Source: Betaproteobacteria bacterium (GTDB taxonomy: Bacteria; Pseudomonadota; Gammaproteobacteria; Burkholderiales; Usitatibacteraceae). Taken from it: DNA of 8,378 bases. Within the stretch, counting starts at the first letter, position 1, and each line of letters begins with the position of its first letter. Both the position numbers and the translations under genes were made by a program. Positions 1 to 7,338 of the stretch are shown here, piece by piece. A model generated the notes under the pieces. That model searched no databases. It worked only from the letters and a program-made list of their open reading frames with translations, and was not told the origin of the DNA. The stretch lies in contig PQAI01000028.1 of assembly GCA_003105245.1 (NCBI GenBank), positions 1-8,378 on the forward strand. The letters are read 5' to 3'.

Positions 1-1359
1 ATCCCGTACTTCTGCTGGCACCCGAAGCTCTCCGTGCCCGGCAACTGCCGCATCTGCGTGGTGGGCGTGGCGGAAAAGGACGGCGGCGAGTGGGTGGAGA
101 TCGCCTGCAACATGCCCGTCTCCGAGGGGATGGTGGTCTTCACCAACTCCGAGAAGGTCCGCGCGCGCCGCAAGGCCACGATGCAGTTCATCACGCTCAA
201 CCACCCGGTCGACTGCGGCATCTGCGACAAGGCGGGCGAGTGCACGCTGCAGGACTACCACTACGAGTACAACGGCGAGCGCTCGGTCTCGGTCGACGCC
301 AAGGTGCACGCGACCAAGCACTACGCGCTCTCCAACCGCATCGTGCTGGACAACGAGCGCTGCATCCAGTGCACGCGCTGCGTGCGCTTCACGCGCGAGA
401 TCTCGAAGTCCAACGGCCTGGGCATGGTGAACCGCGCCGACCACTCGCTGGTGCGCGCCGCCGAGGACGGGTCCTTCGCGAACGACGCGTACTCCGACAA
501 CGTGATCGACATCTGCCCGGTGGGCGCGCTCCTGTCGCGCTCCTTCCTGCACAAGGCGCGGGTCTGGTACCTGAAGCCCACGGCCTCGGTGTGCCCCGGC
601 TGCTCGCGCGGCTGCACCGTGAACCTCTGGCACCGCCGGCCCGAATGGCGCCTTCAGGCGCCCGGCATGCAGGCGGCCAACGCCTCGGTCGACCGCGTCA
701 CGCCGCTCGAGAACCCGGCCGTCAACGGGCCGTGGATCTGCAACAAGGGCCGCGACCTGCCGAAGCTGCTGGGCCGCGCCCGCGCCGAGGTGGCCATGCT
801 CAAGGGCAAGCCCGCCGATCTCCCCGGCGCCATCGCCCAGGCGAGGAGCCTCGTCGCCGCGGCGCGCCGTCCCGTGGCCGTCGTCTCGAGCTGGGGCTCC
901 AACGAGGAGCTCGCGGCCTTCAAGGCGGCCTTCGGCACGCGGATCGATGCCTTCGTCAAGGCCGACCACCTGCCCGAGCCGGGCGAGGTGGTCGAGGATT
1001 CGCTCCTCATCCGCGCCGACAAGAACCCCAACACCGCGGGGGCGACGGCCCTCTTCGGCGATCGCGCGCCCGCGATCCCGAAGGACGCCGACCTCGTCCT
1101 CGTCTGGGGCGAGGGCTTCGACTTCGGCCTCATCCCGCCGGCGGCGAAGATCGTCTACCTCAACGCCTGGCTGCAGCCCGAGAACGGGCACGCCGACGTC
1201 TTCATCCCGACGAGCATCCAGACGGAGCGCGACGGGCACTACACCAACTTCGCCGGCGTCACGAGCGCCTTCTCGAAGTGCTTCGCGAAGCCCGCGGGCG
1301 TGGCGGACGCCGAGACGCTCTTCCCGGCGCTCGCGGCCGCGGGCGGAGGCGCGCCATGA
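1..1359 (+). CDS. nuoG: NADH-quinone oxidoreductase subunit G, 5'-truncated by the window edge, compact form
   Basis: This is the iron-sulphur subunit of the complex I peripheral arm, which passes electrons from the NuoE/F module towards NuoI. The reading frame is open from base 1, and 452 residues are visible. Numbering from the window edge, the 2Fe-2S (N1b) ligands are C5, C16, C19 and C36. The His/Cys motif of N5 is H68, C72, C75 and C81. N4 is C121, C124, C127 and C172. An N7-type set follows at C198, C201, C205 and C247. The first N1b cysteine is near residue 34 in E. coli NuoG, so only about 30 residues should be missing and the whole protein would be about 480 residues. That is far below the 780-910 of Thermus and E. 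coli. About 200 residues follow C247. They contain molybdopterin-oxidoreductase-like stretches (LLIRADKNPNTAG near 335-347; ADVFIPTSIQTERDGHYTN near 398-416), so this domain is reduced, not absent. The stop overlaps the nuoH start by 4 bases. An in-frame GTG at 34 is internal to N1b and is not the start. Confidence 0.97.
   Translation: MPYFCWHPKLSVPGNCRICVVGVAEKDGGEWVEIACNMPVSEGMVVFTNSEKVRARRKATMQFITLNHPVDCGICDKAGECTLQDYHYEYNGERSVSVDAKVHATKHYALSNRIVLDNERCIQCTRCVRFTREISKSNGLGMVNRADHSLVRAAEDGSFANDAYSDNVIDICPVGALLSRSFLHKARVWYLKPTASVCPGCSRGCTVNLWHRRPEWRLQAPGMQAANASVDRVTPLENPAVNGPWICNKGRDLPKLLGRARAEVAMLKGKPADLPGAIAQARSLVAAARRPVAVVSSWGSNEELAAFKAAFGTRIDAFVKADHLPEPGEVVEDSLLIRADKNPNTAGATALFGDRAPAIPKDADLVLVWGEGFDFGLIPPAAKIVYLNAWLQPENGHADVFIPTSIQTERDGHYTNFAGVTSAFSKCFAKPAGVADAETLFPALAAAGGGAP
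1345..1349 (+). promoter_or_regulatory. Shine-Dalgarno site of nuoH
   Basis: GGAGG lies 6 bases before the ATG at 1356, inside the last codons of nuoG. It supports that ATG as the NuoH start and allows new initiation as well as coupling through the ATGA overlap. Confidence 0.75.
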
Positions 1360-2495
1360 TCGCCGACCTCGTCATCTCGCTCGTCTTCATCGGCTACGCG
1401 ATCAGCGTCCTGATGGGCTTCGGCACCATCCTCACCTGGGTGGAGCGCAAGCAGGCCGCCGTGATGAGCGACCGCATCGGCGCCAACCGGGCCTACATCC
1501 GCATCCCGGGCACGCAGGTGAAGCTCGTCTGGCTGGGCCTCTTCCACGGCATGGCCGACGGCCTGAAGATGCTCCTCAAGGAGGACTTCAAGCCGCGCAC
1601 CTACGACTGGTACGCCTACGCGGTGGCGCCGTGGGTCGTGTTCACGCCGGTGCTCCTCGTCTTCGCCGTGATCCCCTTCGGCGGCTCGCTCACGCCCGCC
1701 AGGCTCTGGGAGCCGCTCTCCGCCTTCTTCGGCGACAAGACCTGGCCGATGCAGATCGCCACGCTCGACGCGGGCATCCTCATCGTCTTCGCCTTCAGCG
1801 GGCTCACGATCATCGGCGCGATGCTCGCCGGCTGGTCCTCGTCCAACAAGTTCTCGCTCCTGGGGGCGCTGCGCGCGGGCTCGCAGATGATCTCCTACGA
1901 GCTGGTGCTGGGCCTCACGGTGCTCGGCCTCATCCTCGTCTACGGCACCGTGAACCTCGACGCGATGGTGCGCCAGCAGTCGGGGATCGTGCTCGGGTTC
2001 CTGCCGGCCTGGGGCATCGTCTACCAGCCCTTCGCGGCGACCCTCTTCCTGGCCGCGGCCATCGCCGAGAACAAGCGCATCCCCTTCGACCTGCCCGAGG
2101 CCGAGAGCGAGCTCATCGCGGGCTACTTCACCGAGTACAGCGCGATGAAGATGGGCCTCTTCATGTTCGCGGAGTTCATCGAGATCGCGATCATCGGCGC
2201 GCTCTTCACGACCCTCTTCCTGGGCGGCTACAACCTGCCCTACATGAGCGACGCCGGCTTCGCCTTCCCGGGCGGCGCCGCGGTGGCCATGCCGCACGGC
2301 GCGGTGGTGGTCACCCAGCTCGGGACGTTCCTCCTCAAGGTCTTCCTCGTGTGCAGCTTCCAGATCCTCATCCGCTGGACGCTGCCGCGCTTCCGCTACG
2401 ACCAGGTGCTGATGTTCGCCTGGAAGTTCATGTTCCCGCTGGCGCTCGCGAACCTGTGCGTGACGGCGGTCGTCGTCTGGGCGGTGCGTTCATGA
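1356..2495 (+). CDS. nuoH: NADH-quinone oxidoreductase subunit H (quinone-site membrane subunit)
   Basis: NuoH is the membrane subunit that forms much of the quinone cavity and couples quinone reduction to the proton-pumping subunits. The protein has 379 residues and about eight or more hydrophobic segments. An early VERKQAAVMSDRIGANRA stretch (about residues 28-46) is the NuoH equivalent of the family's ERK/DRxGxNR signature. The conserved loop AENKRIPFDLPEAESEL is at residues 237-252, with the acidic residues E238, D245, E248, E250 and E252 that line the quinone/proton path in this family. It is longer than E. coli NuoH (about 325). Part of the extra length seems to lie in two loops, about 109-138 and 290-322. 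The start has a good GGAGG and overlaps the nuoG stop as ATGA; the stop overlaps the nuoI start in the same way. Confidence 0.98.
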   Translation: MIADLVISLVFIGYAISVLMGFGTILTWVERKQAAVMSDRIGANRAYIRIPGTQVKLVWLGLFHGMADGLKMLLKEDFKPRTYDWYAYAVAPWVVFTPVLLVFAVIPFGGSLTPARLWEPLSAFFGDKTWPMQIATLDAGILIVFAFSGLTIIGAMLAGWSSSNKFSLLGALRAGSQMISYELVLGLTVLGLILVYGTVNLDAMVRQQSGIVLGFLPAWGIVYQPFAATLFLAAAIAENKRIPFDLPEAESELIAGYFTEYSAMKMGLFMFAEFIEIAIIGALFTTLFLGGYNLPYMSDAGFAFPGGAAVAMPHGAVVVTQLGTFLLKVFLVCSFQILIRWTLPRFRYDQVLMFAWKFMFPLALANLCVTAVVVWAVRS

Positions 2496-3073
2496 GCCGC
2501 AAGCCCCACGTCCGCAAGCAGTACTGGAACGAGCCCGAGATGGGGCTCTGGGAGAAGGCGTACCTGCCCGAGATCCTGCGCGGGCTGTGGATCACCGGAA
2601 GCGTCTTCCTGCGCAACATGGGCAAGTGGATGACGGGCCGCAAGGGCGCGCTCACCACCTACTACCCCGAGGAGACGCGCTGGGACTACGCCCAGGCCAA
2701 CCGCGGCAAGCACGTGCTCACCCGCCGCCCCGACGGCACGCCGCAGTGCGTGGCCTGCAACATGTGCGCGACGGTCTGCCCCGCGAAGGTGATCGAGATC
2801 GAGGCGGGCTTCGACCCGGCCGACGCCGCCCACCCGAAGTACCCGGTTCGCTTCGAGATCGACTACTCGCGCTGCGTCTTCTGCGGCCTGTGCGTGGAGG
2901 CCTGCCCCGAGGACGCGATCCGCATGGCGAAGGAGGTGCCGAACCTGCCCTCCGGCGACCGCTGGAACATGTGGCTCGCCAAGGAGGAGCTCCTCGACTG
3001 GCAGCCGCAGTCCGACGTCGCCAAGCCCTATCCCCCGGCGCCGCCGCGCGTGCCCGACGGAGAACGCGGATGA
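2492..3073 (+). CDS. nuoI: NADH-quinone oxidoreductase subunit I (two 4Fe-4S clusters, N6a/N6b)
   Basis: NuoI is a ferredoxin-like subunit that carries electrons from NuoG towards the terminal cluster next to the quinone site, on the cytoplasmic side of NuoH. The protein has 193 residues. The two C-x2-C-x2-C-x3-C-P motifs are C86, C89, C92, C96 and C128, C131, C134, C138, the standard double 4Fe-4S arrangement. About 85 residues precede the first ligand, some 25 more than I recall for E. coli NuoI. This region holds a Trp- and Tyr-rich segment and a hydrophobic/amphipathic stretch (about residues 29-46, LRGLWITGSVFLRNM) that probably lies on the membrane or NuoH. The tail after residue 175 is proline-rich. 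The ATG overlaps the nuoH stop (ATGA). No strong Shine-Dalgarno precedes it, so translation probably depends on coupling. The next ATG is residue 17 (2540), so a shorter product is conceivable. Confidence 0.97.
   Translation: MSRKPHVRKQYWNEPEMGLWEKAYLPEILRGLWITGSVFLRNMGKWMTGRKGALTTYYPEETRWDYAQANRGKHVLTRRPDGTPQCVACNMCATVCPAKVIEIEAGFDPADAAHPKYPVRFEIDYSRCVFCGLCVEACPEDAIRMAKEVPNLPSGDRWNMWLAKEELLDWQPQSDVAKPYPPAPPRVPDGERG
3059..3062 (+). promoter_or_regulatory. Shine-Dalgarno site of nuoJ
   Basis: GGAG lies 7 bases before the ATG at 3070, within the end of nuoI. It supports the chosen NuoJ start, which overlaps the nuoI stop as ATGA. Confidence 0.6.
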
Positions 3074-3597
3074 CGGACTTCCTCGCCAATCTCGACACGC
3101 TGCTCCTCTGGGCGTTCGCCGGCTGCGCGTTCGTGAGCGCGGCCCTCATGCTGGTGCTGCGCCAGCCCATGCGCGTGGCCATCGCGCTCGTGTCCTGCAT
3201 GGTGTTCCTGGGCGGGGTGTACGGCCTGCTGGGGCTGCACTTCATCGCCGCCTTCCAGGTCCTCATCTACGTGGGCGCGGTGATGGTGTTCATGGTCTAC
3301 GCCATCATGCTGCTCGACCCGCGCGACGAATCCGGCGGGGAGAAGTTCTCGAAGCTCCTCTGGCCCGGGATCATCGGCCTGTCGCTGCTCGCCGAGGCCC
3401 TTGCCGTGGGCTACTGGAGCGACCTGCCGGGGGCGCCGCGAGGCGCGGCGGGCGAGCCATTCGACATGGTCCGCTTCTCGGCCGCCTTCCTGTCGGAGTA
3501 CTGGCTGCACTTCGAGCTCACCTCGGTGCTGCTCCTCGCGGCGGTCGTGGCCGCGCTCGCGGTGATCAAGGAGAACCGGAGGCACGACCATGGATAA
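3070..3597 (+). CDS. nuoJ: NADH-quinone oxidoreductase subunit J
   Basis: NuoJ is a small membrane subunit between NuoH/NuoA and NuoK. Its third helix takes part in the conformational switch that couples quinone chemistry to pumping. The protein has 175 residues, close to the roughly 184 of E. coli. Hydrophobic segments are at about 10-30, 35-55, 58-82, 94-112 and 146-167, fitting five transmembrane helices. The family signature, a Tyr/Gly/Ala/Val/Met-rich third helix, is seen as FQVLIYVGAVMVFMVYAIML (about 62-81) and is followed by the usual charged turn DPRDE. The loop at about 113-145 is polar and glycine/alanine-rich. The gene overlaps nuoI by 4 bases and nuoK by 8 bases. Confidence 0.96.
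   Translation: MTDFLANLDTLLLWAFAGCAFVSAALMLVLRQPMRVAIALVSCMVFLGGVYGLLGLHFIAAFQVLIYVGAVMVFMVYAIMLLDPRDESGGEKFSKLLWPGIIGLSLLAEALAVGYWSDLPGAPRGAAGEPFDMVRFSAAFLSEYWLHFELTSVLLLAAVVAALAVIKENRRHDHG
3578..3582 (+). promoter_or_regulatory. Shine-Dalgarno site of nuoK
   Basis: GGAGG lies 7 bases before the ATG at 3590, inside the 3' end of nuoJ. It fixes the NuoK start at a position that overlaps nuoJ by 8 bases. Confidence 0.75.
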
Positions 3598-3892
3598 GGT
3601 GCAGATGCTGCAGGTCCTGGCGGCCTCGCTCTTCGCCCTGGGACTCACCGGCGTCATCATCCGGCGCAACGTGCTCGTGATGCTCATGTGCATGGAGCTC
3701 ATGCTGAACGGCGTGAACCTGAGCCTCGCGACCTTCGCGCACACCATGGGCTCGGCCGTCGGCGCCGTGCTCGTGTTCCTCATCTTCGTCGTGGCGGCCG
3801 CCGAGATCGCGATCGCCATTCCCATCGTGCTGCTCCTCGTGCGGCGCAAGCGCACGCTGGACATCGAGTCCTACTCGGACCTGAAGGGCTAG
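3590..3892 (+). CDS. nuoK: NADH-quinone oxidoreductase subunit K
   Basis: NuoK is a three-helix membrane subunit homologous to MrpC. It carries the two buried glutamates that link the quinone module to the antiporter-like subunits. The protein has exactly 100 residues, the same as E. coli NuoK. Helices are seen at about 5-24, 28-50 and 57-84. The two key glutamates are E36 (in MCMELMLNGVNL) and E72 (in VVAAAEIAIAI), at the same positions as in E. coli. The C-terminal tail is charged and short. It overlaps nuoJ by 8 bases and is followed by a 10-base gap before nuoL, the only non-coding spacer in the window. Confidence 0.98.
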   Translation: MDKVQMLQVLAASLFALGLTGVIIRRNVLVMLMCMELMLNGVNLSLATFAHTMGSAVGAVLVFLIFVVAAAEIAIAIPIVLLLVRRKRTLDIESYSDLKG

Positions 3893-3902
3893 GGCGCGCG
3901 CC
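3893..3902 (+). other. 10-base palindromic nuoK-nuoL spacer
   Basis: The gap reads GGCGCGCGCC, a perfect palindrome placed directly against the nuoL ATG. The only candidate ribosome-binding bases are AGGG at 3891-3894, which overlap the nuoK TAG stop. In such GC-rich DNA a palindrome this short can arise by chance, so no function is claimed. Confidence 0.4.
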
Positions 3903-5780
3903 ATGGGACTCCTCACCCTCATCGTCGTCCTGCCCCTGGTCGGGTTCGTGCTGAACGGCCTGCTGGGCAACCGCCTGGGCAAGGGCTTCGTCTCCGCCGT
4001 GGGCTGCGGCATGCCGGCGATGGCCTTCGCCGTCACGATCAAGTGCTTCCTGGACCTGAAGGGCGCCGGCTGGGCGCCGATCGCCGAGACGGCCTACGTC
4101 TGGACGATGGTCGGCCAGGACTCCTTCGAGGTCGCGTTCTGGTTCGACCGCCTCACCGCGGTGATGGCGCTCATCGTGACCGGCGTGGGCACGCTGATCC
4201 ACGTCTACTCCACCGGCTACATGCACGAGGACAAGAGCTACGCGCGCTACTTCGCGTACCTGAACCTCTTCCTCTTCTTCATGCTGCTGCTGGTGCTGGG
4301 CAAGTCGCTCCTCGTGCTCTTCGTGGGCTGGGAAGGCGTGGGACTCGCCTCCTACCTGCTCATCGGCTTCTGGTTCGGCGACATGGAGAAGGCCGCCGCG
4401 GGCAAGAAGGCCTTCATCGTGAACCGCATCGGCGACGCGGGCTTCCTGCTCGGGATGTTCGTGATCTACTCGGCCGTGGGCACGCTGGACATGCCGCACA
4501 TCAACAAGGCGTTCACGAGCGGGGCGGCGCCGGCGGTCTCGGCGAGCCTCGTGGGCCTGCTCCTCTTCATCGGCGCCACGGGCAAGTCGGCGCAGATCCC
4601 GCTCTACGTGTGGCTGCCGGACGCCATGGCGGGCCCGACGCCGGTTTCCGCCCTCATCCACGCGGCCACGATGGTGACGGCGGGCGTGTACCTGGTGGCG
4701 CGCATGTCGGGCATCTACCTCAACGCGCCCGAGGCCTCCACGGTCATCGCCGCGGTGGGCGCGCTCACCGCCCTCATGGCGGCGACCATCGCGCTCGCCC
4801 AGGACGACATCAAGAAGGTGCTCGCCTACTCCACGGTGTCGCAGCTCGGGTTCATGTTCGTGGCCCTGGGCGTGGGCGCCTACGGCGTGGCGGTCTTCCA
4901 CGTCTACACGCACGCGTTCTTCAAGGCCTGCCTCTTCCTCGGCGCCGGCAGCGTCATCCACGCCATGTCGGGCGAGCAGGACATCAAGAAGATGGGGGGC
5001 CTCGCGAAGAAGATCCCCATCACCTTCTTCACCTTCGCCCTGGCCACCGCGGCCATCGCCGGCATCCCGCCGCTCTCGGGCTTCTTCTCCAAGGACGAGA
5101 TCCTCTGGTACGCGCTCGCGAGCGGGCGCGGCGGCTCGTGGCTTCTGCTGGGCGTGATGGCCTTCACGGCGCTGCTCACCGCGTTCTACATGTTCCGCCT
5201 GCTGTGGCTCACGTTCTTCGGCAAGCCCCGCATGATCAAGGAAGTCGAGCACCACATCCACGAGTCGCCGCCGTCGATGACGGGCGTCCTAGTGATCCTC
5301 GCCGTCCTCTCGGCCGTGGGCGGGTTCCTGTCCATCCCGCACTTCCTCGAGCCCCTGGTGGCGCTCCCGGCCGTGCGGCCCGGCATGGACGCGTTCCACT
5401 ACTTCGTGGTCGGCGGCTCGATCGCCATCGCCTTGGCCGGCCTCGTGGGCGCTGCCTATTTCTTCGGAGGTGACGCCGCCCGCGCGGCGAAGGTGAGGGC
5501 GTCGTTCGCCGGCGCCTACCGCGTGCTCAACAACAAGTACTACGTGGACGAGCTCTACGACCGGTTCATCAACCGTCCGCTGCTGTGGATCTCGGAGGCG
5601 GTGTTCCTCAAGCTCGGCGACCGCCTGCTCATCGACGGCACGCTGAACGGGCTCGCCTCGGTCGCGCAGCGGACGGCCGGCCGTCTCTCACGCGTGCAGA
5701 CGGGAAGCCTGCACAAGTACGCGTTCATGGTCCTCGTCGGCATGGTGGCGAGCCTCGTCTGGATGTGGCGCAATGGCTGA
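3903..5780 (+). CDS. nuoL: NADH-quinone oxidoreductase subunit L (distal antiporter-like subunit)
   Basis: NuoL is the outermost proton-pumping subunit of the membrane arm, related to MrpA-type antiporters. The protein has 625 residues, close to the roughly 613 of E. coli. Channel residues visible are E144 (in GWEGVGLASYLLIGFW), K228 (in GATGKSAQIPLYVWLPDAM), H253 (in SALIHAATMVTAGVY) and K397 (in PPLSGFFSKDEIL). These match E144, K229, H254 and K399 of E. coli. The C-terminal part has the family mark of a long lateral helix region (about 543-598, starting NNKYYVDELYDRFINRPL) and a last membrane anchor (about 606-622). Together they form the connector running along NuoM and NuoN. It starts 10 bases after nuoK with only a weak AGGG site and overlaps nuoM by 8 bases. 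Nothing suggests disruption. Confidence 0.98.
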   Translation: MGLLTLIVVLPLVGFVLNGLLGNRLGKGFVSAVGCGMPAMAFAVTIKCFLDLKGAGWAPIAETAYVWTMVGQDSFEVAFWFDRLTAVMALIVTGVGTLIHVYSTGYMHEDKSYARYFAYLNLFLFFMLLLVLGKSLLVLFVGWEGVGLASYLLIGFWFGDMEKAAAGKKAFIVNRIGDAGFLLGMFVIYSAVGTLDMPHINKAFTSGAAPAVSASLVGLLLFIGATGKSAQIPLYVWLPDAMAGPTPVSALIHAATMVTAGVYLVARMSGIYLNAPEASTVIAAVGALTALMAATIALAQDDIKKVLAYSTVSQLGFMFVALGVGAYGVAVFHVYTHAFFKACLFLGAGSVIHAMSGEQDIKKMGGLAKKIPITFFTFALATAAIAGIPPLSGFFSKDEILWYALASGRGGSWLLLGVMAFTALLTAFYMFRLLWLTFFGKPRMIKEVEHHIHESPPSMTGVLVILAVLSAVGGFLSIPHFLEPLVALPAVRPGMDAFHYFVVGGSIAIALAGLVGAAYFFGGDAARAAKVRASFAGAYRVLNNKYYVDELYDRFINRPLLWISEAVFLKLGDRLLIDGTLNGLASVAQRTAGRLSRVQTGSLHKYAFMVLVGMVASLVWMWRNG

Positions 5781-7338
5781 CGCAACGGTCCTCTCGCTGG
5801 TCCTCTACCTGCCCCTGGCGGGCATGCTCGCCATCGCGGCCATCCCCGCGGGGCGCGACGGCGCCGTGCGCGCGTTCACGCTCGCCGTGATGGTCGTCCA
5901 GTTCCTGCTCTCCCTCGTCCTCTACGCCCACTTCGACCCGGCCGCGCCCGGACTGCAGGCCGCCACGCGGCTGCCCTGGATCCCGGCCTGGGGCGTGAGC
6001 TACATCATCGGCCTGGACGGCTACAACATCCTGCTGGTGATCCTCACCACGTTCCTCGGGCCGCTGGTCACGGCAGGCGCCTTCAGCGCGGTCACGAAGG
6101 AGGTGAAGCTCTTCTACGCGATGGTCTTCCTCATCCAGTTCGCGATGCTGGGGACCTTCGTCGCGCAGGACCTGTTCCTGTTCTACCTCTTCTGGGAAGC
6201 GATGCTGATCCCGATGTTCCTCATCATCGGCATCTGGGGCGGCGAGCGGCGCATCTACGCGACGATCAAGTTCTTCCTCTACACGGCCTTCGGCAGCATC
6301 CTGATGCTGGCGGCGGTGATCTATCTCGTGTGGTCGCTGTGGAGCACGGCCGGCATCACCTCCTTCGCCTTCGCCGACCTCTACAAGGCGAGGCTGCCGC
6401 TCGACACGCAGAAGTGGCTGCTCGCGGCCTTCGCGCTGTCCTTCGCGATCAAGGTGCCGATGGTGCCCTTCCACACGTGGCTGCCGGACGCGCACGTGGA
6501 GGCGCCCACCGCGGGCTCCGTGATCCTGGCCGGGGTGCTGCTCAAGATGGGCACGTACGGCTTCATGAAGCTGGGCTTCCCGCTCTTCCCGGACGCCACG
6601 CGCCTGGCCGCGCCGATGCTCGCGATGCTCTCGGTGCTCTCGATCGTCTACGGCGCCTGCCTCGCGCTGGTGCAGACCGACATCAAGAAGATCATCGCCT
6701 ACTCCTCGATCAGCCACCTGGGCTACGTGATGCTGGGGCTGGTGAGCCTGGACCTCCTGGGCATCCAGGGCGCCATCATGCAGATGGTGAGCCACGGCCT
6801 GGTGGCCGGCGGGCTCTTCCTCATGGTCGGGATGATCTACGAGCGCTGCCACACGCGGGAGCTCGCGGCCTACGGGGGGCTCGCCAAGGTGCTGCCCGTG
6901 TACTCCGTCTTCTTCCTCATCCTCACGCTCGCTTCCGTGGGCCTGCCCACGACCAGCGGCTTCACGGGCGAGTTCCTCGTGCTGCTGGGCGCCTTCAACG
7001 CCGCCTGGAAGCCGGCCGCCGTGACGATCCCCGTGTGGGTGGCGGGCGTGGCGGTCACGGGCGTGGTGCTGGGCGCGCTCTACATGCTGTGGTTCGCCCA
7101 GCGCTTCCTCTTCGGCGCCGAGCGCGTGCCGCACGGCCCGGTGCCGGACCTGAACCTGCGCGAGAAGTCGATCCTCGTGATCCTCGTGGCGGCGGTGTTC
7201 TGGCTCGGCCTCTTCCCCGACTCGGCCATGAAGCGCACCGAGCTCGCCGCGCGCGAGTACCAGGAACTGGTCGCCGCACCGCGCACCCCCGCGGCGACGA
7301 AGCTGACCGGGACTCTTCCCGCGGAGGCGGCACGATGA
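5773..7338 (+). CDS. nuoM: NADH-quinone oxidoreductase subunit M (middle antiporter-like subunit)
   Basis: NuoM is the middle proton-pumping subunit of the membrane arm, related to MrpD. The protein has 521 residues, near the roughly 509 of E. coli, with many hydrophobic segments consistent with the family's 14 helices. Channel residues visible are E142 (in FYLFWEAMLIPMF), K227 (in FAIKVPMVPFHTWLPDAHVEAPT), K258 (in AGVLLKMGTYGF) and E400 (in TTSGFTGEFLVL). They correspond to E144, K234, K265 and E407 of E. coli. The C-terminus ends in an Ala/Thr/Pro-rich polar tail (about 495-521) of no recognised function. The start overlaps nuoL by 8 bases with only a weak GGA upstream, so coupling to nuoL translation is likely. 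The stop overlaps nuoN as ATGA. Confidence 0.98.
   Translation: MADATVLSLVLYLPLAGMLAIAAIPAGRDGAVRAFTLAVMVVQFLLSLVLYAHFDPAAPGLQAATRLPWIPAWGVSYIIGLDGYNILLVILTTFLGPLVTAGAFSAVTKEVKLFYAMVFLIQFAMLGTFVAQDLFLFYLFWEAMLIPMFLIIGIWGGERRIYATIKFFLYTAFGSILMLAAVIYLVWSLWSTAGITSFAFADLYKARLPLDTQKWLLAAFALSFAIKVPMVPFHTWLPDAHVEAPTAGSVILAGVLLKMGTYGFMKLGFPLFPDATRLAAPMLAMLSVLSIVYGACLALVQTDIKKIIAYSSISHLGYVMLGLVSLDLLGIQGAIMQMVSHGLVAGGLFLMVGMIYERCHTRELAAYGGLAKVLPVYSVFFLILTLASVGLPTTSGFTGEFLVLLGAFNAAWKPAAVTIPVWVAGVAVTGVVLGALYMLWFAQRFLFGAERVPHGPVPDLNLREKSILVILVAAVFWLGLFPDSAMKRTELAAREYQELVAAPRTPAATKLTGTLPAEAAR
7323..7327 (+). promoter_or_regulatory. Shine-Dalgarno site of nuoN
   Basis: GGAGG lies 7 bases before the ATG at 7335, within the last codons of nuoM. 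It supports this start over the in-frame ATG nine codons later (7362). Confidence 0.75.

Noticed and set aside
90..1355. Upstream extension of the nuoH frame through nuoG
   Set aside because: The frame happens to stay open, but the translation is Arg/Gly/Ala-rich nonsense until the ATG at 1356, where hydrophobic NuoH sequence and a proper ribosome site begin. It is not a fusion protein.
1239..2297. Long open frame on the - strand opposite nuoH (352 codons)
   Set aside because: It is a charged, repetitive-looking translation caused by GC-rich third positions of nuoH, with no sign of an independent gene.
947..2491. Upstream extension of the nuoI frame through nuoH
   Set aside because: The translation is Arg/Ser/His-rich without motifs until the NuoI ATG at 2492. 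The open frame reflects base composition only.
3780..5261. Long open frame on the - strand opposite nuoK/nuoL (493 codons)
   Set aside because: It is very rich in Arg, Glu, His and Asp with no hydrophobic core or recognisable motif, the usual reflection of GC-rich coding DNA. The opposite strand encodes clearly conserved NuoK and NuoL.
5725..7134. Long open frame on the - strand opposite nuoM (469 codons)
   Set aside because: It has the same low-complexity charged composition and mirrors the codon pattern of nuoM, so it is a shadow frame.
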